Of a stretch of DNA of 64,000 bases, positions 25,953 through 33,917 are shown piece after piece. The notes beneath the pieces were generated by a model, which saw nothing but the letters and a program-made list of their open reading frames with translations, did no database searches and was not told the DNA's origin. The stretch's first letter is position 1. Each line of letters opens with the position of its first letter. The DNA comes from Woeseiaceae bacterium. Lineage in GTDB: Bacteria > Pseudomonadota > Gammaproteobacteria > Steroidobacterales > Woeseiaceae. Position numbers and translations under genes: made by a program. The DNA is taken from contig JAJFKS010000003.1 of NCBI GenBank assembly GCA_021773115.1, positions 1-64,000 on the forward strand, read 5' to 3'.

Positions 25953-26451
25953 CGTTTTCGGACGGATCGACCGCGTTGGGCGTTAATCTGTGCTCGTCTC
26001 AACTATAGATTGGTGACTCACATCAAAATCAGTTGACCGTCCGGCTGTAAGTGATCGCTGCCGCACAAATATCGATTCAGCTACTAGCGGAGCGAATTTT
26101 GCGAAGGGCTGCAGTGGGTCTATACTTTTGAAAAACTCGTCGCTGAAGCTGCCATTGTAGTCGCTATTCTTTTGGTGCGAGTTTTCTGTTCCGGCGTCGA
26201 CAGTTTGGAGAGTTGACCACCAGCAACGCAGCTGCACGCAGCATCACTTGTCGAAAACTTGTAGAAAGCGTCCAGAGCCCCCACCGTTCCTGGTTCAGCG
26301 TGCCGCTTCACTACAGCGCTTCGCTCGGTAGTGACGCGACTAAATCCTCCCAGTTATCCGAAATCTTGTCGGCCCGGCCTGGGTTGGGATTTACTCCGTT
26401 AACACGGACAGTTGCGTTGAGTTTTGACGATGCGTCATGGACGGTACCCGA
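25953..26451. other. 500-bp gap with repeat copy B
   Basis: No gene recognised. The right half contains the diverged second copy of the repeat element with hairpin (26,226-26,342). Confidence 0.55.
26226..26342. repeat. Repeat element with long hairpin, copy B
   Basis: Diverged copy of the element at 15,825-15,944. The hairpin (GCCGCTTCACTAC, AGCGC, TTC, GCTC, GGTAGTGACGCGAC) has lost some pairing. Two copies on opposite sides of an attachment site suggest the elements were built from shared parts. Confidence 0.6.
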
Positions 26452-26721
26452 TCAGGCCACTCGCCTGGCCTTCGCCGCTTTATCCAGATCGTAAGTAGCC
26501 TGAAGATTCATCCACAGTTTCGGCGATGTCCCGAGAGCGTCAGCCAGGTCTAAAGCTGCCGCCGCAGTGATACCCCGCTTCCCCTTGATGAGTTCGTTCA
26601 AACGAGTCTTCGTCCAGCCAATTTTCTCTGCAAGAGCTGCCTGCGTAATACCTTCGGGCTCAAGAAACTCTTCGAGCAATATCTCACCGGGGTGGAACGG
26701 GTTTTTAGGTTGTCTGGCCAT
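26452..26721 (-). CDS. higA: HigA antitoxin
   Basis: 89-aa VapI/HigA-type antitoxin. It opens NPFHPGEILLEEFLEPEGIT and continues ALAEKIGWTKTRLNELIKGK, RGITAAAALDLADALGTSP and LWMNLQATYDLDKA, all signatures of the family. The start at 26,721 follows a GGAGG box in the 13-bp gap after higB. It binds HigB and the operator upstream. Confidence 0.93.
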   Translation of the reverse strand: MARQPKNPFHPGEILLEEFLEPEGITQAALAEKIGWTKTRLNELIKGKRGITAAAALDLADALGTSPKLWMNLQATYDLDKAAKARRVA

Positions 26722-26734
26722 TGCGTATCCTCCG

Positions 26735-27025
26735 TCAGTGGTAATCAACAACTTGTACATTGAAGGCATTTCCGCCTTCCCAACGGAAAACCACTCTCCA
26801 TTGATCGTTAATCCGGATCGAGTGCAATCCCTTCCAGTTTCCTTTGAGGCCCTCCAAACGATTACCGGGAGGAACTCTCGAATCCTTAAGCTCCGCTGCA
26901 TCGTGCAAATAAAGCAGCTTTCGCCGCCCTGCCCGACGAAGCTCCGGAGGAAATGCCCGCGTGGCTTTCGTTCGCCTGTCGTCGAACAAGTCCTCGGCCA
27001 GAGCATTTCCGAAGGTCTCAATCAC
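26735..27025 (-). CDS. higB: HigB toxin
   Basis: 96-aa RelE-superfamily mRNA interferase, first gene of the pair. Typical sequence: FGNALAEDLFDDRRTKATRA, LRRAGRRKLLYLHDAAELKD, PPGNRLEGLKGNWKGLHSI and RINDQWRVVFRWEGG ending in VVDYH. Length and order (toxin first) match HigBA. An inverted repeat 9 bp upstream of its start is the likely operator. Confidence 0.93.
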   Translation of the reverse strand: MIETFGNALAEDLFDDRRTKATRAFPPELRRAGRRKLLYLHDAAELKDSRVPPGNRLEGLKGNWKGLHSIRINDQWRVVFRWEGGNAFNVQVVDYH

Positions 27026-27034
27026 ATTACTATA

Positions 27035-27053
27035 TTATCGGAACTCGATAATC
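27035..27053 (-). promoter_or_regulatory. HigA operator
   Basis: Perfect inverted repeat ATTATCG-GAACT-CGATAAT located 9 bp upstream of the higB start codon. Position and symmetry fit autorepression by the HigA dimer. The AT-rich sequence between it and the start could contain the -10 box. Confidence 0.7.
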
Positions 27054-27166
27054 TGTCAAGGGAGTATTGTCAATTCAGATTAGAAACACGGAATTCTTGG
27101 CGCTGTGTGGGAATCGGCTCTGCACAGTTGCGCTATGTACTGCAATTGCCAGGAAACATTCCGTTC

Positions 27167-27191
27167 TCGGGAGGCAGGGGCCGGAGGTTCA
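27167..27191 (+). repeat. Attachment site copy 3 (partial)
   Basis: 25 bp identical to tRNA-Pro positions 11,011-11,035. The following bases diverge. The DNA just upstream (GTGTGGGAATCG, TACTGCAATTGCCAGGA, TTCCGTT) resembles the DNA upstream of copy 2, so both are right ends of related elements. Confidence 0.75.
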
Positions 27192-27225
27192 CACAGACGA
27201 GCGCGCAGCGCTGCGATCCAAGGCT

Positions 27226-27254
27226 AATGTCGAATATTGAGATTATTCGACATT
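27226..27254 (+). promoter_or_regulatory. ParD operator candidate
   Basis: Perfect 11-bp inverted repeat AATGTCGAATA with complement TATTCGACATT, 7-bp loop, ending 47 bp upstream of the parD start. Likely bound by the ParD ribbon-helix-helix dimer. Confidence 0.6.
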
Positions 27255-27301
27255 ATAGCTAGCCTGCAGGACCGTCCGATTTGCTGTTAATAGGTGTCCA
27301 A

Positions 27302-27535
27302 ATGGCGAGCAGCCTCAATCTGTCATTGACCGACGAATTACGGGAGTACATCAACTCCCGTACCGGCGATGCCGGTGTCTATTCAACACCGAGCGAGTAT
27401 CTCCGCGACTTAATCCGTCGCGATATGGAATCACAAGAGGTCGTCGAGCATATCCTCAACGGCCTGGACGATGTCAAACACGGGCGATTTTCTGACAAGT
27501 CGATACTGGACATTGCTGACGAAAAAGAGCGTTAG
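27302..27535 (+). CDS. parD: ParD-type antitoxin
   Basis: 77-aa ribbon-helix-helix protein: SLNLSLTDELREYINSRTGD, VYSTPSEYLRDLIRRDMES, then a helical toxin-binding tail (VEHILNGLDDVKHGRFSD). The ATG at 27,302 is used; an in-frame ATG-like start lies 7 codons earlier. Its stop overlaps the GTG of the broken parE. The antitoxin looks intact although the toxin is disrupted. Confidence 0.88.
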   Translation: MASSLNLSLTDELREYINSRTGDAGVYSTPSEYLRDLIRRDMESQEVVEHILNGLDDVKHGRFSDKSILDIADEKER

Positions 27536-27863
27536 TGTCGACGCGGCGAAAGTCAAACGTCCTCACCCAAACGGCGGAACGCGATTTCCGCGAGGCAAAG
27601 CAATGGTCGCTCGCTGGGGTGCCAAGCAAACCAAGTTGTATTTTCAGCAGCTCCACGACAGCGCCGAGTACATCGCAAAACATCAACGAACAATTTCGCG
27701 CAGGGACGATCTGACTGATCATAAAAGCCTCAGTGCATGTCCAGTTGGTGAACACTCTATTGTCTACGCGCCAATCGACGATTCTAAAATCGCTATTGCG
27801 GCGCTGATTCGACGTGCGCTCGATGTCGCCTTGAATCCATTAGAGGAGAGGCAACGAAAATGA
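27535..27863 (+). pseudogene. ParE toxin, frameshifted by loss of one 4-bp unit
   Basis: From the GTG overlapping the parD stop, the frame reads ...LTQTAERDFREAKQWSLA, the normal ParE N-terminus. Then it shifts: the C-terminal half (ARWGAKQTKLYFQQLHDSAE, PVGEHSIVYAPIDDSKIAI, ALIRRALDV) continues in another frame. Around 27,608 the DNA has TCGCTCGCTGGG where an intact gene would need one more CTCG unit. A slipped-strand deletion in a short repeat is the simplest cause, and it inactivates the toxin. Confidence 0.8.
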
Positions 27864-28019
27864 GTGGACGATCGGTTTGATCTCCGTAAAACGTCGGGCG
27901 AAACATTCTTCTAAACCAAACTAGTAAATTCGGTTCGCACAGGATTTCACCCCTATAGGTCACGGGAATCTGAAAATCGTGACAAGGCCGCTTCGCCTTG
28001 CGATATGCATGTATCGCTC

Positions 28020-28463
28020 TCAGGTGTGGGCGGCGACAACAGCCTCAGGACCGCCCTCGGGGACCGTGTCAAACGATGGCAATTCAGGGTCCATGTAATC
28101 CCAGGCGACGGCTCGGCTTGCGTAGACAACCATCGATGGGCTGACGACATCAGGGTCATCGAGACTGGAGGCCCGTGGAAAACAGACGCCAGGCATGGCC
28201 GAATTGCTTGAATAGACCGCGCTCCCGCAGTTGGGGCAGAAGCCTCTGCTTACGATGTTGCCACTGTCCGCAGGCCGCTTATAGAAAGCGAGCTCACCGC
28301 TAACGCTGAACCCCTCTTCCGGAATGACGATATGAGTGCAATGCCCGGTACCACTGGACTTTCGGCAATCAACGCAGTGGCAGTGAGCAGCCAGCATTGG
28401 ATCGGACTTGCTCTCGAAACGAACGCTGCCGCACAGGCAGCCGCCTGTAAATCCCGACATCAC
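28020..28463 (-). CDS. GFA/CENP-V family zinc protein
   Basis: 147-aa member of the glutathione-dependent formaldehyde-activating fold family. Zinc ligands are visible: GGCLCGSVRF, then CHCVDCRKSSG, then CPNCGSAVYS. Most members are small zinc-binding enzymes of unproven substrate, sometimes acting on S-hydroxymethylglutathione. It is divergent from an HxlR regulator 80 bp away, which may control it. Confidence 0.9.
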   Translation of the reverse strand: MMSGFTGGCLCGSVRFESKSDPMLAAHCHCVDCRKSSGTGHCTHIVIPEEGFSVSGELAFYKRPADSGNIVSRGFCPNCGSAVYSSNSAMPGVCFPRASSLDDPDVVSPSMVVYASRAVAWDYMDPELPSFDTVPEGGPEAVVAAHT

Positions 28464-28514
28464 CCTCTCCCTTCAACGTTATGGATTGTGTAGACTCAAA
28501 AGCACCAGTAAATA

Positions 28515-28530
28515 GTGTATTGCAATATAC
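28515..28530 (+). promoter_or_regulatory. HxlR operator candidate
   Basis: Near-perfect palindrome GTGTATTGCAATATAC (14 of 16 positions symmetric) in the short divergent region, 13 bp before the HxlR start. It is placed to control both genes. Confidence 0.55.
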
Positions 28531-28542
28531 AAGTGACTAATC

Positions 28543-28929
28543 ATGACGTCAATCAATAAGAGGGCTTCACGGTCCGATTGTCCCATCGCCACAACTCTAT
28601 CATTCGTCGGTGACCGCTGGACGCTCGTGATCGTACGCGACATGCTGAACGGCAAAAGTCGGTTCGCCCAGTTCCTCGATTCGCCGGAACGAATTACCAC
28701 CAACGTCCTTACGGACCGATTGAACCGAATGGAGCAAGACGGCCTGGTTAAAAAAGCTGCCTATCAAACCAACCCGGTCCGGTTTGAATACGCACTAACG
28801 AAGAAAGGGACCGCATTACATCCGATGCTTCAGGACATGTGCCGTTGGGCGAACGAATACGAGCCGCAGACCTGGACGCCACCCAAGCGTTTCATGCGCC
28901 GGCGGGTCGATGGACGCAAACCCACCTAG
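28543..28929 (+). CDS. HxlR-family transcriptional regulator
   Basis: 128-aa winged-helix regulator: CPIATTLSFVGDRWTLVIVR, DMLNGKSRFAQFLDSPERIT, NVLTDRLNRMEQDGLVKKAA, ALTKKGTALHPMLQDMCRWA, the standard HxlR pattern. The single Cys near residue 13 is the redox- or electrophile-sensing residue in some members. It likely controls the divergent GFA gene. Its end overlaps the converging membrane-protein gene by 4 bp. Confidence 0.92.
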   Translation: MTSINKRASRSDCPIATTLSFVGDRWTLVIVRDMLNGKSRFAQFLDSPERITTNVLTDRLNRMEQDGLVKKAAYQTNPVRFEYALTKKGTALHPMLQDMCRWANEYEPQTWTPPKRFMRRRVDGRKPT

Positions 28930-29351
28930 CGGATCCAACCCTTGCGCTCAGCCCATTTCGAATACCAGATTAAGAACACTGTAATCACTACCTGTATAAA
29001 ACCGCCAATCAAGGCCTCTACGGGAAGGTCTGCCATGCCAAAGATCGGAATCTGCGCAGCAACCGCGCCAAGGAGCGACGCGACAAACACATAAAACGCT
29101 GCCGACTTCTTGAGCAGAAGCAGAAGGCCGCCCAGCGCGCCACCGAAAACGGCGATCGCGAAAGCGACGGTGGCCCATGCCGGCCGGCTTTCTACTATCG
29201 CGCGGTATTGTTCGGGCAAGGCAGACACCCCGTCTGCATTCATCTGCGACAGGAAATTGATGCAGCCCAGAATATTGAAGATTAGTGCGGCAGCACCGAT
29301 TACCCAGAAACTCCAGTGAACACTGCCCGCGTTATTGTTTTTATCTTTCAT
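28926..29351 (-). CDS. Small four-helix membrane protein
   Basis: 141-aa inner-membrane protein with four hydrophobic segments (FWVIGAAALIFNILGCINFL, ATVAFAIAVFGGALGGLLLL, FYVFVASLLGAVAAQIPIFG, GGFIQVVITVFLIWYS). Close relatives are usually annotated as sugar transporter or hypothetical membrane protein; transport is unproven. The start at 29,351 excludes a polar upstream extension. It is third in an operon after ArsR and AHSA1 genes. Confidence 0.75.
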   Translation of the reverse strand: MKDKNNNAGSVHWSFWVIGAAALIFNILGCINFLSQMNADGVSALPEQYRAIVESRPAWATVAFAIAVFGGALGGLLLLLKKSAAFYVFVASLLGAVAAQIPIFGMADLPVEALIGGFIQVVITVFLIWYSKWAERKGWIR

Positions 29352-29367
29352 TGCATCGGCCCCACGA

Positions 29368-29874
29368 CTAGGTTTTTTCTGCTTGTAACTCTGCAAAAAT
29401 CTTGTCCATGATTGCGTAACCGCTCTCCCATCCCTTGCCCATATTGGCGACAGCACCGGCAAAGCACGCAATCTCGGCATCGGTCGCCTCGTACGGCTCC
29501 CAGACCAACCTGACTTTGGTTTTCTCGCCCTCATCTGCAAATGTCACGATCGTGAGAAGGATACGAGGCCAGTCCGGCATCTTCGGATTTGACACGGTGT
29601 TCCACTCTGAATCCGTGCTCGAGTGGTGATGCCAAACAAGCCGCTCCAGTTCCTTCACTTCCGTGAACACCGCCTTACTGAGCATGGACATCTCACCCAT
29701 CTTCATCTCGTTGAGCCACATTCCACCGGGTTTCAAATCAAATTTGTGGATGATAGTTTCCACGCCAGGGCCGTACCAGCGCGAGAGCAATTCAGGATCG
29801 GTCCAGGCGCGCCAAACCATATCGCGGGGCGCATCGAATAGTCGGTCAAGGACGTACTCAGGTCGTTCGCTCAT
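29368..29874 (-). CDS. SRPBCC/AHSA1 family protein
   Basis: 168-aa START-like fold protein: YVLDRLFDAPRDMVWRAWTD, LLSRWYGPGVETIIHKFDL, KPGGMWLNEM, and the C-terminal GWESGYAIMDKIFAELQAEK, all matching the AHSA1/SRPBCC family. Members bind hydrophobic ligands; many are encoded beside an ArsR regulator, as here (4 bp gap). Function unknown. Confidence 0.88.
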   Translation of the reverse strand: MSERPEYVLDRLFDAPRDMVWRAWTDPELLSRWYGPGVETIIHKFDLKPGGMWLNEMKMGEMSMLSKAVFTEVKELERLVWHHHSSTDSEWNTVSNPKMPDWPRILLTIVTFADEGEKTKVRLVWEPYEATDAEIACFAGAVANMGKGWESGYAIMDKIFAELQAEKT

Positions 29875-29878
29875 TCTC

Positions 29879-30238
29879 TCATTCCTTCTCTTCGGTTTGT
29901 TTCATATTGAGAAGGACGTCATCCAGTTGGTCAAAACTCGTCCCCCAGAAAAACTTAAATTCATTCAGCCACTCGACCGCCGCCGCCATCGTTTGGGCTT
30001 TCAATCTGGCCGGACGACGCTGCTCATCGATACCCCGCTCGATCAAACCAGCCCGTTCAAGCACTTTCAGGTGCCTCGATACCGCCGGTTGGCTCATTTC
30101 AAAGGGGGCTGCAATCTCGCCGACACAAGCTTCACCATCGACTAGCCGCGATAAGATTGCGCGACGTGTCGGGTCCGCGAGGGCGGCAAAGATGGCATCG
30201 AGATTTGGCGGCATGCTTATATAACCAAGTTGGTTCAT
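29879..30238 (-). CDS. ArsR-family regulator
   Basis: 119-aa (or 111-aa from ATG at 30,214) winged-helix repressor: LDAIFAALADPTRRAILSRL, GEACVGEIAAPFEMSQPAVS, RHLKVLERAGLIERGIDEQR. No metal-binding CxC motif, so it belongs to the non-metal group commonly linked to SRPBCC genes. It leads the three-gene operon. A palindrome overlaps or precedes its start. Confidence 0.9.
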   Translation of the reverse strand: MNQLGYISMPPNLDAIFAALADPTRRAILSRLVDGEACVGEIAAPFEMSQPAVSRHLKVLERAGLIERGIDEQRRPARLKAQTMAAAVEWLNEFKFFWGTSFDQLDDVLLNMKQTEEKE

Positions 30239-30252
30239 AACATAATTGTTAT
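30237..30252 (-). promoter_or_regulatory. ArsR operator candidate
   Basis: Perfect palindrome ATAACA-TAAT-TGTTAT, with a second one, AACCAA-G-TTGGTT, at 30,223-30,235. If translation starts at 30,214 both lie in the promoter region, an argument for that start. Confidence 0.6.
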
Positions 30253-30344
30253 ATTATTAATCGATCATGTCAATATGCTCATACGTCAGTGGCCAAATCC
30301 CGCAAAGTTCGACGGGTCGCCCTGGGTGTGGCGAAGTCCAAGTC

Positions 30345-30600
30345 TTGTCATGCCGGAACTGACTGTTACGAAGGCGCCGCAATGCGTGATCCAGCCATCC
30401 TATTCATTCAGCTGCTGACCACCATCAAAACCGATGCGTCCAGCCGGTGATCGTGCCGTGGTCACAGAATCTCTGCCACCGAAACACCAATTGGTGGTCC
30501 TGAATCGGGGCCATGAGCCTGCGCCAAGTCTCCGCCCGATGGATCGCGCGAAAGCAGGCCTTTGTACACTTTTCAATCGTCCGTACCGGCGGTGACCAGG
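30345..30600 (+). pseudogene. IS481-like transposase remnant, 5' part
   Basis: The DNA from GTCTTGTCATGCCGGAACTG through CAGCTGCTGACCACCATC matches the start of the remnant at 56,480. Further on, a frame reads HQLVVLNRGHEPAPSLRPMD and RAKAGLCTLFNRP, the usual N-terminal region of this transposase type. Frameshifts separate the pieces and nothing of the catalytic domain remains here. Confidence 0.7.
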
Positions 30601-30735
30601 TTACTCGGTAGTCCATTTTGCCAGTCGCTGCTCGGCCTCGGCCGGTGACACACTGCCGTGGTCGTTAGCGGCTTTGATTCCACGCTGCACTTTCTCGATA
30701 ACGTACAGGTGATACTGGACATCCTCCAGACTACT
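30601..30735 (-). pseudogene. C-terminal fragment of a Phd/YefM-like antitoxin
   Basis: A 44-codon frame ends in TAA: SLEDVQYHLYVIEKVQRG, SVSPAEAEQRLAKW. It resembles the C-terminus of a common antitoxin group whose members end with a similar EEAEQR..KW motif. The 5' part is replaced at 30,735 by the duplicated toxin-antitoxin fragment. Confidence 0.55.
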
Positions 30736-31036
30736 TCCGGGCTTTCATCTGTTTGACTGCTTTGAGCAGTTCATCGCCCTCGACAGTCATTTTCTTTTTC
30801 CTAGTCATGGTCAATTACCTCTTTAATCAATTTAAGCTCGTGTGCCGGAATGGTTGAACGATCACTCTTGGCATACAGCGTCAGGAGCCAAATTTCGCCA
30901 TCCTCCAGGCGATTGTAATAAATGACTCGAGCGCCACCGCTTTTCCACTCCCCTTTTGAGCCCATCGCACTTTTCGCACGCCACCGGATCCCCGCACAAG
31001 CGATCCAGCCTTGGGGTTTTGTGCAATAAACACCGC
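30735..31036 (-). pseudogene. Partial duplicate of the HigBA-like pair
   Basis: 302 bp at 24,135-24,437 recur here as 301 bp with about 95% identity by eye. They cover the antitoxin start, the 14-bp overlap and the toxin's C-terminal two thirds. One T is missing in the run before CCACTCCCC, shifting the toxin frame, and both genes are cut at the ends. Confidence 0.9.
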
Positions 31037-31313
31037 GGAATGGACGGCACCACAAGTGCAAGAGGCCATCGGCGTAGGCTACTACAATCGTGCACGAACC
31101 CGTTTATCCTTGCAGAAAGATTCACCATCTTCGTCCTATTCATCATATGAGGCGAGGGAGAATAGTCCAGCGGCACCATTGCGGTGGTTTGCACCACGAC
31201 TATCGACGAGAAGCCACTTAGCTGAATGGCAACAACTGCCCTGGACGCTGGTCAAAAGAGGAATCTTGCCAAGTCAGTGACGCTTGTATGAATAAACAGA
31301 AGCCACAGGCTTG

Positions 31314-31994
31314 TTATGCCTTTATATAAGGAATTAATATCTTTATGGTAGTGCCCTCTCCTTCAATCGAGCTATACGTTATCGGGAAATCGTGTTCGGC
31401 TGCCGTTACCAGAATACTCTTCGTTCCGACGCCGCATGACTTTCCATCGCCAAACTGAGACAGCATTATTTTGTCCACTTCTTCGCTCGACATTCCGCTA
31501 CCATTATCGTGAATCGTGGTGACGAGGCAGTACGCTCTCATCACAGTGTGAATATCAATGACTGAAGCGCCTGCGTTTATTGCATTACCAATAATATTTC
31601 CTATCGCCTGATTGAACGATTTTGCATTTACGGCAATTTGATGATCCTGTTCTTGCGGAACGTAAGTATTATTAATTTCGATTTCCGGGTTTATCTTTCG
31701 CAACTCATCAATAAACGGTTTAGTGTTGGTCACCATATGCTCGTTGACCGACATCAAAATATACTCCGACGATAACTTGTCGCGGCGGCCAGCTCCATCA
31801 TTGTCAGCAATTTCTCTCGCCGAATGCAGTGCCAACCATAACGCATTAATACATGCGGATAATTCGACGCTATCCTCAAGACCGTCATATTCGATTGACG
31901 CTATTTGCAGATTCGAAATCGCCGTGCCAATATAGTTTTTGATGTCATGGATCGCGAACGACGGCTCGAATTTTTTTGTTTTCATTTTCTGCAT
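31314..31994 (-). CDS. Orphan histidine-kinase-like ATPase
   Basis: About 226 aa. FAIHDIKNYIGTAISNLQIA looks like a phosphoacceptor H-box, and the GHKL ATPase domain has NIIGNAINAGA (N box) and IHDNGSGMSSEEVDKIMLSQ (G1), then GVGTKSILV (G2). No sensor or membrane domain is present, so it is a soluble kinase or phosphatase partner. ATG at 31,994 or 31,985 is chosen; a longer frame upstream to 32,264 lacks family-like sequence and overlaps the next gene. No response regulator lies nearby. Confidence 0.75.
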   Translation of the reverse strand: MQKMKTKKFEPSFAIHDIKNYIGTAISNLQIASIEYDGLEDSVELSACINALWLALHSAREIADNDGAGRRDKLSSEYILMSVNEHMVTNTKPFIDELRKINPEIEINNTYVPQEQDHQIAVNAKSFNQAIGNIIGNAINAGASVIDIHTVMRAYCLVTTIHDNGSGMSSEEVDKIMLSQFGDGKSCGVGTKSILVTAAEHDFPITYSSIEGEGTTIKILIPYIKA

Positions 31995-32196
31995 AACCTC
32001 AACGACAATTGCGTCGCCTGAAATCGGTTGAGCACAGTGTCTGCCGGACGGGTTTGTAATGCAAGCCGCAAGGCACGCGGCGCGATAACTCATGGGGCCC
32101 AAGCGGTGACAATCGTTGCGCGACGTCGGGCAAAAACTGCTCATTGATGGCACCTGAGAGCGGAAGCCTTCGATACCGGTGATACGTAAAATTCGA

Positions 32197-32991
32197 TCAA
32201 GTCTGATTCGGTTTGCGAAATTTGAATAAAAACCTATCAGTTTGCCCTCGTATGCCCGGGTCAACGATCATTAACGTGTGATCATCATTTGGATTTCTGA
32301 AGATGTCGCTTTCCTCAATGAGTTCGAAACCCGCATCCAGAATCTCCTTCTTCACGAGTGTCGGATCGATTCGGTGCAATTTCGAAGAGTCTCTATCGCC
32401 CGAACCGGCTTCCGCAATGTGGTCGGCCACAATGTAATAACCTCCAGGTCGAACGGCTCGGTAGATTGAGCTATTCCAGCGTGCCAAATCCAGCTCCTGC
32501 CAATGCAGATCATGATAAATATTGTTTAGAATCGCGACATCGAGAAGCCTTGGCAGTGATAAATCGTTGTCTTCTTGCACGCTCAGCGTAACATTGCTCA
32601 CCGAGTTGAGACTGTCAGTGAGTCGATCCTGAAGTCCGTCAAACAGCCCAAGTACAAATTTTGCGTTTGTGACAAAAACGTGACCATCGTTACCTACAAT
32701 ATTCGGATAGATACGGGCGTAATATCCTGGCCCTGCGTTAATTTCGGCGACTGTTTCCCCACTATTTAGTCCAATGAACTGAATAAACTTATCAGGCTTG
32801 CGGCTTTCGTCATTCTCTCGATCGTCCTCAGTACGAATGGGAGATGCCAACGCTGATTGAATTATGTTTGAATCAACTGGCAATGGGCCCGAGACCGCAC
32901 ATTCCGATATTGACAAGGCGAGTGCAAGAATCGAGGAAACAATGCTTATCAACGATCGACTTCTTCCGTGTGGTGAATTTTGGTGCATCAT
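32197..32991 (-). CDS. Exported SAM-methyltransferase-like protein
   Basis: 264-aa protein with an N-terminal signal-like segment (LISIVSSILALALSISECAV) and a class I methyltransferase-like domain: KFIQFIGLNSGETVAEINAG, GPGYYARIYPNIVGN, DVAILNNIYHDLHW, RAVRPGGYYIVADH. Proteins of this kind with signal peptides are common in Proteobacteria and usually lack a known substrate. Asn in place of an acidic residue in motif I (EINAGPG) is mildly unusual. Confidence 0.75.
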   Translation of the reverse strand: MMHQNSPHGRSRSLISIVSSILALALSISECAVSGPLPVDSNIIQSALASPIRTEDDRENDESRKPDKFIQFIGLNSGETVAEINAGPGYYARIYPNIVGNDGHVFVTNAKFVLGLFDGLQDRLTDSLNSVSNVTLSVQEDNDLSLPRLLDVAILNNIYHDLHWQELDLARWNSSIYRAVRPGGYYIVADHIAEAGSGDRDSSKLHRIDPTLVKKEILDAGFELIEESDIFRNPNDDHTLMIVDPGIRGQTDRFLFKFRKPNQT

Positions 32992-33088
32992 CTTTTCTCA
33001 CATTGCCAATTACACTGGCCATCAAAGGTTTGGAACATCAAATTGCACAACCGAAAATACCGCCAGATAACTCGCGTCGACGCTCTTT

Positions 33089-33784
33089 TCATTGAGATGA
33101 CGGTGGAAATGCCGTCATGTTGGCGCGCGGCGGAAGTTGTCCATTGCATTCGGTCTCGACGCGGCTGGAATCGGACGAATGCTCAACAAAGCTCACCATG
33201 AATCCATGCGGGCCTTCTGCGTTGATCATTGGCAGGCCCCGGTTGGCAAATGCAGCTCGTGGATTCGAACCAATATCCGAATTCTTTATGTTGGGCGCGT
33301 GAAACATGACGTGCGGAGCTACCTTTAACATTACGTTTCGCTCGCTGTTAAAAATGTAATTGTAGTCCGAGACCATGTAAACGACGCCGTAGCCGGCGAT
33401 TGGGTAGTCGCCTTCGGAGAGTTTTCGCTCAACTTTCGCGGAAACTTCTTCGAATGATTTTCCTTGCCGTATCAGTTTTCCCTTTTCCAATGTCAGGGCG
33501 AGATTTGCGTCGGTTGACTGCGCATCGAAACAAATTGGAATAGCGCTGTCTGGGTGGTTGCGTTCGAGTAGGCACTCGAATCCATTTTCGGAGTCTTTGA
33601 CGCGCTCGTAAGCTGTAGACCCGAGCACGAAGACGCCAGCGCCTTCCCATAAGTGTCTTGGCGCAGCACTTTGTGCCAGCGCGATTTCACACTCGCGACT
33701 AAGCTCCCGAATGTCGGTTGCGTTTGCACTCAATATGCTGCCGGCGAATCCGGAAATAAATAAGCCTGATAATATCAATCGCAT
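33089..33784 (-). CDS. Hypothetical exported protein
   Basis: 231 aa from ATG at 33,784, which opens with a clear signal peptide (MRLILSGLFISGFAGSILSA ending NA). The frame is open 50 codons upstream but overlaps the next gene. The mature protein contains GYGVVYMVSDYNYIFNSERN and MLKVAPHVMFHAPNIKNSDI, a pattern I recall from uncharacterised periplasmic proteins of about 200 aa, no function known. Good chance that it is periplasmic. Confidence 0.65.
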   Translation of the reverse strand: MRLILSGLFISGFAGSILSANATDIRELSRECEIALAQSAAPRHLWEGAGVFVLGSTAYERVKDSENGFECLLERNHPDSAIPICFDAQSTDANLALTLEKGKLIRQGKSFEEVSAKVERKLSEGDYPIAGYGVVYMVSDYNYIFNSERNVMLKVAPHVMFHAPNIKNSDIGSNPRAAFANRGLPMINAEGPHGFMVSFVEHSSDSSRVETECNGQLPPRANMTAFPPSSQ

Positions 33785-33917
33785 GTGTATACCCCTCACG
33801 TGTTGTGTCCGACGTCCATCGGATCGAACCGATTTGCGTCGGCGAAGCAATGACTTGGTACTCGGCATTACGACGAATGAGGGGCCCCGAGATTGACAGT
33901 GAAACGAAGATTTCTCA

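Noticed and set aside
25983..26311. Small minus-strand genes in the 26-kb gap
   Set aside because: No family, no ribosome binding site, and they overlap the repeat element copy B.
26452..27021. Single 189-aa higA gene
   Set aside because: The first 100 codons overlap higB in another frame; the antitoxin proper starts at 26,721 behind a GGAGG box.
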